From: Quercus robur
Lineage: Eukaryota > Streptophyta > Magnoliopsida > Fagales > Fagaceae
Direction: 5' to 3'
DNA: 64,000 nucleotides
Assembly (NCBI RefSeq): GCF_932294415.1
Contig: NC_065536.1
Span: 11,769,974-11,833,973, forward strand
Positions 11,824-23,328 of the stretch are shown one piece after another. A program made the position numbers and the translations under genes. Positions within the stretch are counted from its first letter, which is position 1, and each line of letters begins with the position of its first letter. Under the pieces are notes generated by a model, which was given only the letters and a program-made list of their open reading frames with translations, searched no databases and was not told the DNA's origin.

Positions 11824-12997
11824 GGACACGGATTTCCGTTTGGAGGAAATCCTCCAAACAGGAACAGCTGTCACTTAAAAACAGAGACACATAAGCTTGG
11901 AGTCATGTGCAACGCACATGACCCATTTAACTGAAGAGCTGTTAACCCTTACAGCGTTAGCCACATTTTCTTCTCAAACACACACAGCCTCACACCTCCC
12001 TCTCATCTCCTCCACCTTTGTCTTGGAATCTGATATGATCTTTCTATTCTTTTTAATAGAAAATTTTACAACCTTTTTAGCCTCTAGAGATTTTAATGGC
12101 CAACAACAAAGAATTCATTTGAATCACAGCAGAAACACTCAAAGCCTCATGAATATAACCAAACTTTAAAGAAACAATAATCACAAGTGGATTTGAATAG
12201 GAACAAGACTGGTTCATAAACTCAATCAAAAATGTATATATAAAATTTAAGGAAAAACATCCCGTATTACAAACAGCTTCTTTCCAAATTAAATTGCTGG
12301 TCTAATTTTCTTTAAAATAATAAAAATTTATTACATCCATAAGAACTTAAAAAAATATATCCATTTAAAACCAAAGGAAAGCTACCTTTCTCAGTCAACA
12401 ACAACCCAAAAAAAAAAAACTATTCTTTCTAATACCAGGAAAAATCAGCCAAAAACCCCTTTCTGAAACCCTAAGATTCAACGCAAAAAAAAAAAAAAAA
12501 AAATTCAAAACCAAAACCGAATGAATAGAAAGAGAGAGGCTGGCCATGTGCAGTGGGTGGCCGGATTCTCTTGCCGGTCTGAGGTTCTGAGAAAAACAGA
12601 GGTGTGGCCGCCGTCCATTCTGCCTCACAAACTCTTGCCGGTCAGAACCTCAGGTTGAGACGCGAGTTTGAGGAGCGAAAGAGAGAGGGGCTGTCCAGTT
12701 GGTCCGGTGAGATTGGCGGCTGCTGCGCGTGGCCGCCGTCGATTCCGCCTCACAAGAGCTTACCGGTCTGAGTTTGCTGAGAAAACCAAGACAAAGGTGA
12801 AGGAGATGAGAGCGAGGCGTGAGGCTGTGTGTGTTTGAGAAGAAAGTGTGGCTAACGCTGTAAGGGTTAACAGCTCTTCAATTAAATGGGTCATGTGCGT
12901 TGCACATGACTCCAAGCTTATGTGTCTCTGTTTTTAAGTGACAGTTGTTCCTGTTTGGAGGATTTCCTCCAAACTAGTTTGGAGGAAATTCGTGTCC
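11824..12997. mobile_element. non-autonomous Mutator-like element (MULE), possible Pack-MULE
   Basis: Long terminal inverted repeats of just over 200 bp (11824-12026 and 12786-12997) begin GGACACGG and end CGTGTCC. They are flanked by a perfect 9-bp duplication TTAAAGCAA at 11815-11823 and 12998-13006. Nine-base duplications with long TIRs are the hallmark of Mutator-like elements. No transposase is encoded. The core from about 12540 to 12785 is clearly more GC-rich than the surroundings and contains an internal near-repeat (TGGCCGCCGTC.ATTC.GCCTCACAA, seen twice), which suggests captured host sequence. Its source was not recognised. Confidence 0.88.
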
Positions 12998-13078
12998 TTA
13001 AAGCAATTGCACAATGTAATACCCTTATCAACAGTTTAAATCAAAATTTATCAAAAAAAAAAAACAGTTTAAATCAAA

Positions 13079-13960
13079 GTTTTTTTTTTTTTTTTTTTAG
13101 CGAAATACCATAGAAATTTCATTAAAGATAAAGATAAAAGAGTATACAAGTGTAACTAGATAACTCTAGTTTTGGGGGACAACAAGAAGTATGCAAACTG
13201 TGATGTCTCAGTAAAGTAAGAATGACCAATACACGTGTACAGTAACAGGAAAAACTCATTCCCTCACATTTTGCGCTGCACTTAGGCGTTGATACTCTTC
13301 CAATAAGCCCATTGCGTTGTAAAAGATACACCTCGGGTGTAGTTGTGTCTGCTCAAAATAGAACCTATTCCTGGCATTCCAAATCATCCAAGCCGTGATT
13401 GCCCAATTTTCCAACTCAGAAGAGCAAAGATTCTGCTGCAACATTTTGAACAAAAGGAAGAAGTGACCTGCTTCATTGCTGCACTTTTGGATTGTCCCTT
13501 TAAGAAGAGCCCATACATTTCGTGCCATTGGGCATTCCCACAACACATGACTCGTTGTCTCACTATGGTGGTAGCACAGCTCACATCGTTCTTCTTCGCT
13601 GATCTGTTTTTGTGGAGGTTCTCCCTTGTGGGTAAGCATCCTGTACAAGCCCTCCACAGGAAAGTACGGACCTTAGGTGGCACCTTCAGCTTCCATTACC
13701 CCCTCCAAGTGGACCCGTGTGCATGTGCTGATGAGTGTTCAGCCTGGTTTGGGTGTTTTAAAGGGAGAGATACCTGATATGCCGAGCAGACCGTAAATCT
13801 TTGTGATTTGTTTTCCTTCCATATCAGCTGATCCTGGGAATTCTGTTGAGTAAGGGGCAGCGCTAAAATGGTCTCACATGTTCTCCTATCAAAGGTAGCA
13901 AAAAGCTTTCCCCTATTCCATTGCCGGATGTCATTGTCAATAAAATCCGCTACCTTCAAA
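13079..13960 (-). mobile_element. 5'-truncated LINE (L1-type), 3' end with zinc-binding RT-associated domain
   Basis: On the minus strand the piece ends in a poly(A) (T-run at 13079-13098 on the plus strand). Its reading frames carry the region that follows reverse transcriptase in plant L1 ORF2: KVRTFLWRACTGCLPTRENL, then RCELCYHHSETTSHVLWECP (zf-RVT cysteines and histidines) and WMIWNARNRFYFE. Coding is split over at least two frames, so it is frameshifted. The 5' part of the element is absent, as expected of incomplete target-primed reverse transcription. No convincing target duplication was found. Confidence 0.82.
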
Positions 13961-14990
13961 AGTTAAAAAATTAATTTTTGATATCAACTATTGGATTAAT
14001 AAAGTTAAAAATTTTAAAAAGAAAATTAATAATTTTGAAAAAGTAATAAATAATGTAAGAGGAATTACATGGTATAATAGCATACAGATCCCAATCCTGA
14101 TTTGAGAGGACCAATTTTGTGCACAGTTTGACAAAGAAGCCTAGTCAGTAAAATAGTCCAACCAAGATCTGGCCCATGACTTTTCTATTCTATCTCATTC
14201 TCATCCCACATGAGGCCGAAAGCCCACTTAAAGTTGGAAGGCCCAGGAGAGGATTTTGACGCTTTTTTAAGCCCAAAGGAAGAAGAATCATGTGAGCTTT
14301 GAGTACATGCATTTTCATGACCTTCAGGGGGTGTTTGGTATATGTTTTTAAATAACAATTTTTAGTTCTTAAACAACATTATACGTATTTTTACATATTT
14401 TTTTACCCACACGTATTTTTACACATGTTTTCAAGAAGAGGGATGCTACGTCCACAACATTTTTACAACAAATCATAAATAGTTAGTTGTTATTGGTTCA
14501 AATTTGAACCTAACACTAAGATTATTTTTTTGCCCCAACAATAACAACCAGTAACAATCTGTCATTTAAGATTTGTTGTAAAAATATTATGGATATATCA
14601 TTTATCTTTCAAAAAACATATGCCTATACTGCAAATTCCTTATTTGACTCCCATATTTACACTGTAAGTTTCATGCTAAAATACCATTAAATGCTCAGAA
14701 GCATAATCCCTTAAATCCAGCAGCTTCATTAGGCTAAAACCTTCAAGGAGAGTCAAGCACTAAGCAACCTTTCTACTAATCCGATTACCGAAAATCAATA
14801 CCAAGCCAAACCAATTGCATTTTCTCATGAAACACACGGCCCAAAATTACTAGAACCCAAAAGACCCATCAAATTAAGAGCAGTGAGATTTTAGACACCC
14901 TTAAAAGACCTCTATAAAAACTAAGTGCATGGGAACATGAAAAAGGCAAGGGAAGAGGAAAAAACTTCACAGAAGATGAGAAAAAGGTTC
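13961..14990. other. intergenic stretch with a foldback MITE
   Basis: No gene is supported. It holds the foldback element at 14441-14602, listed separately, and otherwise plain AT-rich sequence. The piece from about 14330 begins GTGTTTGGTATATG, which is like a MITE end, but the other end was not found. Confidence 0.4.
14441..14602. mobile_element. foldback MITE
   Basis: The left arm (GATGCTACGTCCACAACATT, then TTTACAACAAATCATAAATAG) is an imperfect reverse complement of the right arm ending near 14600 (AAGATTTGTTGTAAAAATAT, then TATGGATATATCAT). A single similar arm occurs near 24548-24610. No target duplication was resolved. Confidence 0.55.
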
Positions 14991-15096
14991 ATAAAACCTT
15001 AACTTTCATTGATGATGATCACAATCGCAATAACCAAAACAAAAAACGAATTGTTATTTTGTCACGTACGGAGAGAAAAACTTGTACGGAGAGGAT

Positions 15097-16963
15097 ATGA
15101 GCAAAAACAGAGAGCTTTCGAGAGAGGAGGAAGCCGAACTGTCCAGGAGCAAGAAAAAGGTTAAGGAAGGGCACCATGCTGATTTTAATGAGGATTTACA
15201 TGAGAATGGACATTTGCAGGGAGGTTCGAGCTCGTGGGGGGCTGAAAAGAAAACTTTTAAGGATAAATTGGTAGGAGAGATTCCAGGAGCCTATGCCAAG
15301 GCTTTTGACTTCTCGGACCTTATGGACATGGAGGCGGATTCAGATGAGGAGGTGGAGGAGCTACGTGAGGGGCTAGCAGCGGTGAAACTTACGAGAGAGA
15401 CCAAGCTCCGTATTAGGAAACCTTGGACAAATGCGTTGATCATTAAGATGTATGGCAAAGCTTTTAGTCTTGGTGTTATCCAGAGTAGGCTCAACTTGTT
15501 ATGGAAACCGGCGGGGTCTTTGGACTGTGTTGATCTTGGTAAAGAGTTTTATTCAGTTAGATTCTCATTGAAAGAAGACATGGATGCAGTTCTTAAAAAT
15601 GGACCTTGGTTCATTGCGGGACATTTTTTATCCATCAGGCCATGGGAGCCTTTCTTCAAACCGAATTGCGCTATTGTTTCGTCCATCACAGTCTGGGTTA
15701 GACTTCACGCATTACCTATGGAGCTGTATGAGGCGGAAGTACTTAAACAAATTGGTGAAGCTATTGGGAGAGTTCTTCGGATTGACTCGAATACTGCCAT
15801 GGAAGCTAGAGGGAGGTATGCGAGGCTTTGTATTCAACTAGATATTACTAAGCCGCTTATTAACACTGTGCTCATTGGAAGATTCGAACAGCCTGTGATT
15901 TACGAAGGGATTCATAGCCTTTGTTTTTCATGCGGGAGGATTGGGCATAGGAAGGAATCTTGCCCGCTCACCATTAAAAAACCAGAGGCGCCGGCGGAAG
16001 GTGGTCCGATTGGCTGCGATGTAGAGAAGGGTTCGTACCAAGGAGCGTATCAGCGTGGCATGCATGATCCGCACAGCTCTGGCACAGGTAGTGGAACCTC
16101 GAATGACAGAGGTGCTGACACTGAGGAGGACAGGTACAGGCCTTGGATGCTTGTGGCACGTAGAAAACCTGTGCAGAAACGAACAAATGTTACAGGTAAT
16201 TCTGAGGACCACGTTAAACATGGATTAGGCCAGTCAGTTAACGGGCTTAGGAATGAGCCAAATGGAAATTCATGGGGCTAGCCAAATAGAAACAGGAGAG
16301 GTGAGGCTAATGGGCCTTTGAATGTGGGCCGAGAACCATCTTTTGGTTTAAAGAAGGTAGACCACTTTGCGGAGACCCGGTACAGCCCTTCTGTCAAGGG
16401 TAAAAAAGATCTTGCGAGAAATAGGGTAGCTAAATGGGCATCTAAGCCAGCTACAGATGTGGGTAAAGAAATTCCATACAAAAGCTCAGTTGGGGTTTCG
16501 CTGGGTAAGGAAAGTGAGGGTGATTGTTCCGATGAGTTGTTTCATTTTGCAGCTAATGGCTGATCTGAGGTGGGGTTTCAAGCTTATCGAATGTAGCGGA
16601 GTGCTCGGAGGTGGTTCTGCCAGCTCAAGGGATGGGTTAGCCCGAAGGGAAGCTGGCGCTAGTGTGGAGAGCGCTATGGCCGTGGACGACGATCAGTATA
16701 AGGGTGGCGGCCATCCAATTATTATCAATAAGGTGCGAAATAATCCTTGCGGAGATGCTATTGGAGCCGAGAATACCCATATCCGCAATGGTGAGTCGGT
16801 GCTTTCCGAAGACCATACTTGCGACCGGGGTGAAGGAATTGTTGTTAGGAGTAGTGGAGCAACTGAAGACTCTGTGTTCAGGGGAAGGAAGAACATAGGC
16901 GAGGATGGAATGGATGGATTGGAGTTTGAGGAGGGATGCGGAGAGTTTGGGTCCAATGATTGA
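15097..16963 (+). pseudogene. LINE ORF1 (DUF4283-like, CCHC zinc knuckle), interrupted
   Basis: From the ATG at 15097 (MSKNRELSREEEAELSRSKK) the frame is open to a TAG at 16279-16281. A DUF4283-like region runs over roughly residues 105-275, followed by a zinc knuckle CFSCGRIGHRKESC (C-x2-C-x4-H-x4-C) near 15916-15965. After the TAG the same frame continues with coding character to a TGA at 16561-16563. A second frame then stays open to 16963 (ending EEGCGEFGSND), suggesting one frameshift near 16550. This protein binds RNA in the LINE ribonucleoprotein; here it would be truncated at about 394 residues. Confidence 0.82.
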
Positions 16964-17001
16964 TTGTGTGATTCTTTTCTAATTTTATTTAGTTGTTAGT
17001 C

Positions 17002-20000
17002 ATGAATGTTATAGTGTGGAACTGTAGAGGCGCTCTGAAGCCTAATTTTCAGAGGCATGTTAGGGAGCTGGCTAGGGCTCATAATCCTTCTATTTTTGTA
17101 GTCATGGAAACTCGGGTTGGGGGAGGCAGAGCAAGGGAGATTATTGATCTTCTTCCTTTTGATGGTGCTATTCTTGCAGAGACAATCGGATATGCTGGTG
17201 GCATTTGGCTATTGTGGAACTCAGACAAAGTAGTGGTTGAGCAGCTCGCGAGCACGGAACAAGAAATTCATGTCGAATTAAAGGTATTACCTTCTAACTT
17301 TTTTTGGATTTTTTCTGCTGTGTATGCTAGTCCTAGAATTGTGGAAAGGAAAGTGTTGTAGGATAATCTTAGTAGAGTTGCTGGGTTGCATAGTAAGCCT
17401 TGGATTATTGCGGGTGATTTCAATGAACCCCTAGCTAAAGTTGATAAGTTTGGGGGAAGACCAGCTAGCATAAATAGATCTCTTCTTTTTAAGGATTGTT
17501 TGGATAAATGTAACATGGTGGATATGGGGTTTAGTGGGCCGAGATACACTTGGACGAACAGAAGGGAGATTAGTAGTCTTATTCAAGAGAGAATTGATAG
17601 ATTTTTTATGAACCCAAGCTGGTGTCTGCTTTACCCGGATGCTAAAGTGACGTACCTGACTAGGTGTCATTCGGGCAATTGTCCTGTTTTGTTGGAAACT
17701 AACCCCAGTAGGCAGATGCATCTCACCAGACCCTTTAAATTCCAATCCTTTTGGTTGTCTGATCCTTCCTTTCCCAATGAGGTAAAGCAAGCCTGGCAAC
17801 ACCCAAGGAAGCTTAATGAAGCAATTGAAGTGTTTTCCAGGCAGGCCAGTTTATGGAACAAGAATCATTTCGGAAATATTTTTCACAAAAAGAAAAGGGT
17901 TTTGGCCCGGCTTGATGGGGTGCAAAGGGCTTTGGCCAGCCAGCCGTCTGTCTCTCTAGTAACGTTGGAGAGCCAGCTGATTAGGGAGTTGGATGTTGTG
18001 TTAGAGCAAGAAAGGGATCTTTGGGCTCTCAAATCTAGAATTAATTGGATGATTTTGGGAGATAGGAACACTTCTTTTTATCACGTGTCAGCTCTAGCTC
18101 GTAGGAAGTGAAATTTGATCACTGCTATAAAGAATGATGCTGGGGAATGGTTGTCTGAGGAAAGAGAGGTTGCAAATCATATCCGAGAAGGATTCATTAA
18201 TATTTACACTACATCTCAGGAGACAACAACCTATGACTTCAAGTATAATTTGCAGTGGCAGACTAAGCTCTCATGTGAAGAGAAGAACAGTATTAGCCAC
18301 TTGGTGACAGAGGAGGAAATTAAAGCTGCTCTTTGGTCTTTAAAAGCTTTCAAAGCCCCCGGTCCTGATGGGTTACACGCCGGTTTCTTCCAAAGATTCT
18401 GGCTTGTGGTGGGAAGGTTGGTTAGTGAGGAGGTAGCTACTGTTTTCAGAGAGAAGAAAATTCCGGACTACATGAACAGTACCAACATTGTGCTTATTCC
18501 GAAGTCCCAAGGACCAGAATCCATTGGTAGTTATCGCCCTATAAGCCTGTGCAACACAATGTACAAGATAGTGTCCAAGATTTTGGTTGGAAGAATTAGA
18601 CCTCTGCTAGATCAGCTTGTTTCTCCTTGCCAAACGGCTTTTGTTCCTGGTCGGAGGGGAGTGGACAATGCGATAGTTGTGCAAGAGATCATCCATACCA
18701 TGGGGAGAATGAAGGGAAAAGGTGGTTATATGGCTCTAAAAATTGATTTAGAAAAGGTGTATGATAAGCTCGAATGGGGATTCATAAGGGGTATGTTGAT
18801 TAGATATAATTTTCCGGATAACCTCATTGAGATCATAATGAGTTGCATATCATCTGTTTCGACTTCTCTTCTTTTTAATGGAGGGAGTCTTGAACCTTTT
18901 AAGCCGTCGAGAGGTATAAGGCAGGGAGATCCGCTATCCTCTTATATCTTTATTCTTTGCATGGAATTCTTAAGCCAGCTTATCCAAGAAAAGTGTGAGG
19001 CTAAGGTTTGGTGCCCGGTAAAGGCATCTAGGAGTGGTCCATCCTTTTCTCATCTCTTTTTTGCCGATGAGTTAGTTCTTTTTGCCAAGGCTAATGCAGA
19101 TAATTGTAGCGCCATTAGAGAGGTTCTTGACACCTTCTGTAAGTGTTCCGGGCAAACAGTAAGTGACTCTAAGTCCAGGGTATATTTTTTTCCGAATATT
19201 GATCATGATGATAGGGAGGCTTTTAGTGATATTCTCGGCTTCCATCAAACGGAATGCTTGGGAAAATACTTAGGCTTTCCCATCAATCACCAAGGAAACA
19301 ATAGCCAGGACTTCGGGTTTGTGTTGGATAGGGTGAAGAGTAAATTGGCGGGGTGGAAGGCCAACCTCCTATCAATGGCTGGGAGGGCAATCTTGATTCA
19401 AGCCCCTTCTTCAGCTGTTCCAGCTTATATAATGCAAAATAACTTGCTGCCTAGTAAGGTTTTGGATGGTATTGATCGGGTAAATAGAAACTTCTTGTGG
19501 GGATCGACCGAGAATAAGGGGAAAATGCATTGAGTAGGCTGGAAGAAGGTTACAAGACCTAAAGATGAAGGGGGTCTAGGGATTCAAACAGCTAAAGGTA
19601 GGAATATAGCTCTTCTAGCAAAGTTGAATTGGAGGTTCCACACCGAAGATAAGGCCCCTTAGGCCAAGGTCCTTAGAATGAAGTACTGTAGCCCTCAGAG
19701 ACTAAATTCAAGAAATGCAAGCAAGCTGCCTAGCTTCAGAATTTGGAAGGGAATGTTGCGAGGTGAAGAAACGTTCAAGAAAAGGGTTAAATGGTTGCTA
19801 GGTTTTGAAAGTAATTTGGAGGTTTGGAATGATAATTGGACTAGCTTTGGCCCTTTAAGGAGTACTATTCAGGGGCCTTTGTCCAGAGAAAATGCCAACT
19901 TGAAGATAAAGGATGTAGTGGATTCGACAGGCAGGTGGCGTTGGTCTTCTTTTCAAATGATCTTCCCGGATGAGATTCTTAGAGACATTATGGCCACCCC

Positions 20001-21135
20001 TATTCCTTTCTCTTCCAGATTTGAAGACAGGATGGCCTGGAAGTACTCGGCCAATGGTGATTTTGATCTTAAAAGTGCGTATTTGCTTGCTACAGACAAT
20101 AGGGGGGATGCTCCTTTTAAAGGTCAGTGGATTTGGAAGTTAAAAATTCTGCCCAGAATTCAAATGTTTGTTTGGAAATGTATGCATCATAGTGTTGGGG
20201 TCAATCAGTGTTTGGTGGATAGAGGGTTGCTAATGGGGGCCTGCTGCCCTCGGTGTCATGGAGAAGTAGAATCCATTTTGCATATGTTACGTGACTGCCC
20301 TTTTAGTAGATCGGTGTGGAATCATTTAGGTGGCTGTGTTAATAACTCTATTTTCTTCTCCATGGGCATCCAGGATTGGCTTTTCTCTAATGCCACATCT
20401 AAAATCCAGCACAACTCGGGTCCACTGCCATGGAGTCTTGTGTTTCTGTTCAGTCTTTGGCTGCTTTGGAAAGATAGGAACCTGTGTGTCTTCAAGCATA
20501 AAAATCCTAATCCCAATTTGAACAAAGACATTATAGATCAGGCTACTGAGTTTTTCTTTTGTGCTTATAATGGCCTGGTTACTAAAAGAATGATTATGAA
20601 GAACATCAGATGGGAGAAACCGAGGGTTGGTTGGCTCACTTTGAATACTGATGGGTCGGCAGCAAGTATTTCTAGTCCAGCGGGGGGAGGTGGGCTTGTT
20701 AGAGATGAAAACGACGATTGGGTAAAGGGTTTTGCAAGGAGGATTGGGAGTACTTCTAGCTACTTAGCAGAATTATGGGCCCTCCGGGATGGTTTGCAGC
20801 TGTGCTTACAAATTCATGCTCATTCGGTTGTCATTGAGGTAGATGCTAAAGCCATTGTGGAGACTTTCAACTCTCCAACTCTCCCTAGTTCTTGTGTATC
20901 TCCTATCATAGATGAATGCAGACACATAGCCAATCAGATTCCTCAGGTAAGGTTTAGACATATCTATAGAGAGGCCAACAGGTGTGCTGACTTTCTAGCT
21001 AGACTTGGCTCTTTGCTTGAAATTGGTTTTTCTGTTTTCATCAGTCCGCCTGTGGACTTATTTCCCTTTCTGGAGGCTGATGCCAATGGAGTGTATGTGA
21101 ACAGGAGGTGTCCTGTTTCGTTGTTGGTTGTTTAG
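17002..21135 (+). pseudogene. LINE ORF2: endonuclease, reverse transcriptase, RNase H, with four in-frame stops
   Basis: One continuous frame of 1,378 codons from ATG 17002, interrupted only by stops at 17359 (TAG), 18109 (TGA), 19531 (TGA) and 19660 (TAG); there is no frameshift. The endonuclease starts MNVIVWNCRGAL and has AGDFNE, but the usual SDH triplet reads SGN (near 17671), so catalytic Asp and His are lost. The reverse transcriptase shows motif A KIDLEKVYDKLEW and motif B RQGDPLSSYIF, but the FADD box is FADE (19060-19071). RNase H keeps its acidic residues (TDGS, AELWAL, EVDA, NRCADFLA) from about residue 1215. The stops look like single transitions (for example TGG to TAG or TGA). 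The element is inactive. Confidence 0.9.
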
Positions 21136-21466
21136 TGTTTTATGAACTTTCCTTTTTACCCAAAAATAAATAAATAAATAAAACCTTAACTTTCATTATA
21201 TCATCCCACAAAAACATAACGTTATTGTGTCAAATACAGCAAAGGCCAAAATGAGTTTCTTAGATCCTTGATCGTTTGTGAAGAATCCTCATTGTATTTG
21301 CTTGCTCGTTGTTGTAGTCTTTCCCTTTTTAACTATTTTATTTTCAAGTTATTGCTTTTGTGTGGAATTCTTGCAACACCGCCGCTAGCCTTCATCACAA
21401 TACATGTTTACGAGAGTAGCGTACTCAACTCCTGTCTCGAATCTGGGGCTAAAAGCAAAGTCCAAG

Positions 21467-21903
21467 AGCATTAGAATGAGCTCTTGTAAAAAATTTACCA
21501 TTTAACACATCAAAAAGTTACTATATCTATTTTAACACACTATTTTATATTACACTCTTCATCACATTTTCTATTTTTAGATTACAACATATTAAAATAA
21601 TTTAAAACAACCCTCATCTATATTAAAAAATTAACAAAACAAATATATTTTATAATGTGGCCCAATCTGAGAGAGAGAGAGAGAGAGGACTTGGGGTGTG
21701 ACGTGGGAGAGAGAAAGTGGAAAAAAAAAAAAACACCAAAATACCAAAATATGTTTAACACATATAACATTTTCTACCCATTCTAAAAACATAGCATTGT
21801 ACTATTTATCAATGCTAAATTTTTTAGCATTTAGAACATTTGATGTGAGAGTTTTTGATGTGCCATTGGCATTTGACACATCTATTGCTAGTGCTCTAAT
21901 CCA
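21467..21903. mobile_element. probable MITE with AGAGCATTAG-type ends
   Basis: The left end reads AAGAGCATTAGAATGAGC and the right end, reversed, GGATTAGAGCACTAGCAATAG. The interior is AT-rich and non-coding, with a GA-repeat near 21670-21687. A similar left end (TTAGAGCATTAGTATTGG) occurs near 62145. The target duplication was not resolved. Confidence 0.4.
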
Positions 21904-21937
21904 AATACAACATCATGATGCTAGTGTTTTAATCCAA

Positions 21938-22883
21938 CTAGTCGCTAACCCGTGCGATGCACGGGAAAACTATTAGAAAATAATAAAGCATGCATATATT
22001 AAAAGACAATTTAAGTTCATGTGTGCTTGCAAGGGATACATACCTAAATAGTTCTTGCGGTAGAAATAAAAGCCTTATCTTTGAGATAAAGAACTGATGT
22101 AAACAAATTAACCTTACATAAAACAAATTAAAAAAAAAAAAAAAAAAAACATAAAACTGATAAATCTCTTAAAACCTAAACCTAAACCTAAACATAAGGA
22201 CTAAAGAAAATCTGGAGAGAGAGAGAGTTTGCAGAAACCAAAGAAAATCTCTCTATAACTTAAGAAACACAATATACTAAAATCAAAGAGATAAAATTTT
22301 CAGAGGACAAAATATTATAGATAATTTAAAAGAATTTTGGTTTAATTCTTGAACACCGCAACTCCATAAAATTCATACTAATAATAATATTTTATGATAG
22401 CGCAGTTAGAATTTTGGTTTAATTCTTGAACACTGAATTGGAAATTGATTATATGAGTATTCAATGGTGAACAAATTACTATGTATTAATTAATATATAA
22501 ACAAAACTAACCTTACAAAAGCTGAACTTTATAAGCTAAAATCTATACCGTGCATTGTAGATCTTGAATGCTTTAGGGCTTCCTACGTTTGGAGAGAGAG
22601 AGTTTGCAGAAACTGTGGCTTTATATTTCTTAACTTGAGAGAGGGGTAAGGTTGCTAGGGTTTTGTAGATCTTGAATGCTTTAGGGCTTCCTACGTTTGG
22701 AGAAAGAGAGAGTTTGCAGAAACCGTGGCTTTATATTTCTTAACTTGAGAGAGGGGTAAGGTTGCTAGGGTTTTGAGGAGTTATAATTTTTATTTATTTT
22801 TTTATTTTTTATTTTTTAAATATTGTGCTGACGTGGAAAATTGTGGTGCCAGCAAAGGCTTCGGTTTTATATATATATATAGA
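21938..22883 (-). mobile_element. non-autonomous Helitron
   Basis: Read on the minus strand the element starts TCTATATATATAT after an A (22883) and ends CTAG before a T (21938). About eight bases before the CTAG lies a perfect 7-bp stem, CCCGTGC/GCACGGG (21949-21965). The 5'-TC start, 3' hairpin, CTAG end, A|T insertion and lack of a target duplication are the Helitron signature. There is no Rep/helicase gene in its 946 bp. Confidence 0.85.
22556..22774. repeat. two-copy tandem repeat inside the Helitron
   Basis: A unit of about 110 bp beginning GTAGATCTTGAATGCTTTAG and ending GGTTGCTAGGGTTTT occurs twice back to back with very few differences (AACTGTGG versus AACCGTGG, and a small change in the GA-run). 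Confidence 0.88.
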
Positions 22884-23323
22884 TTACAACATGTGGCAAG
22901 GTAAAGAAAAAGACCCCCAACACTAGGGAAGGGAATTTAGTTGCTAATGTTAGTTGTTGCTAACTATGTAAAGGATTGTGTTGATACAAGATTTGCCTTC
23001 ATTTCTTTCTCCCAAAAAAAAAAAAAGGATTTGCCTTCGTATTTTTCCGCCTTATTTAGCTAATGATGTACTCTAATTATAAATAAATAAAGCTTTCGAA
23101 TTTTGTATTTACAAGAAATTATTTATTAATGATTGAAAAAAGTGAAATATAAAAAATGGAATATTTAATTTAACAATAAGCTAGAAAGCAGCTAGGTAAA
23201 GAAAAAATTTCGTGAACTCTAATTAATTGACGAGAAAATGAAGAAGTGGGAAAGTCTATGTCATGCATATTTAATTGTAAAAATTAAAAGATAGGGCTCT
23301 TTATGACTAAGTTTTTTTTAATT
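22884..23323. other. intergenic stretch between Helitron and solo LTR
   Basis: AT-rich, with an A-run near 23014. No gene or named repeat recognised. Confidence 0.4.
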
Positions 23324-23328
23324 AAAGT

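Larger units (their letters stand above)
15011..21177 (+). mobile_element. full-length L1-type LINE with RNase H, recently inserted
   Basis: A 6.17-kb element flanked by a perfect 20-bp direct repeat, ATAAAACCTTAACTTTCATT, at 14991-15010 and 21178-21197. A short A-rich TAAA-type tail precedes the right copy. It has a short 5' leader, ORF1 with a DUF4283-like domain and a CCHC knuckle, and ORF2 with endonuclease, reverse transcriptase and RNase H. The perfect target duplication indicates a recent insertion, although both ORFs carry stops. The few bases at the 3' junction are ambiguous because tail and target are both A-rich. Confidence 0.93.

Noticed and set aside
12395-12628. Minus-strand frame inside the MULE core
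   Set aside because: No recognisable domain, a long Phe run from a homopolymer, and it lies within a transposon; kept only as part of the element.
13343-13777. Plus-strand frame of 144 codons
   Set aside because: It is the reverse of the zf-RVT part of the truncated LINE; the minus strand has the motif.
13079-13960. Target-site duplication for the truncated LINE (ACTTTTGA versus ACTTTGAT)
   Set aside because: Only a loose match across an A-rich tail; not distinguishable from chance.
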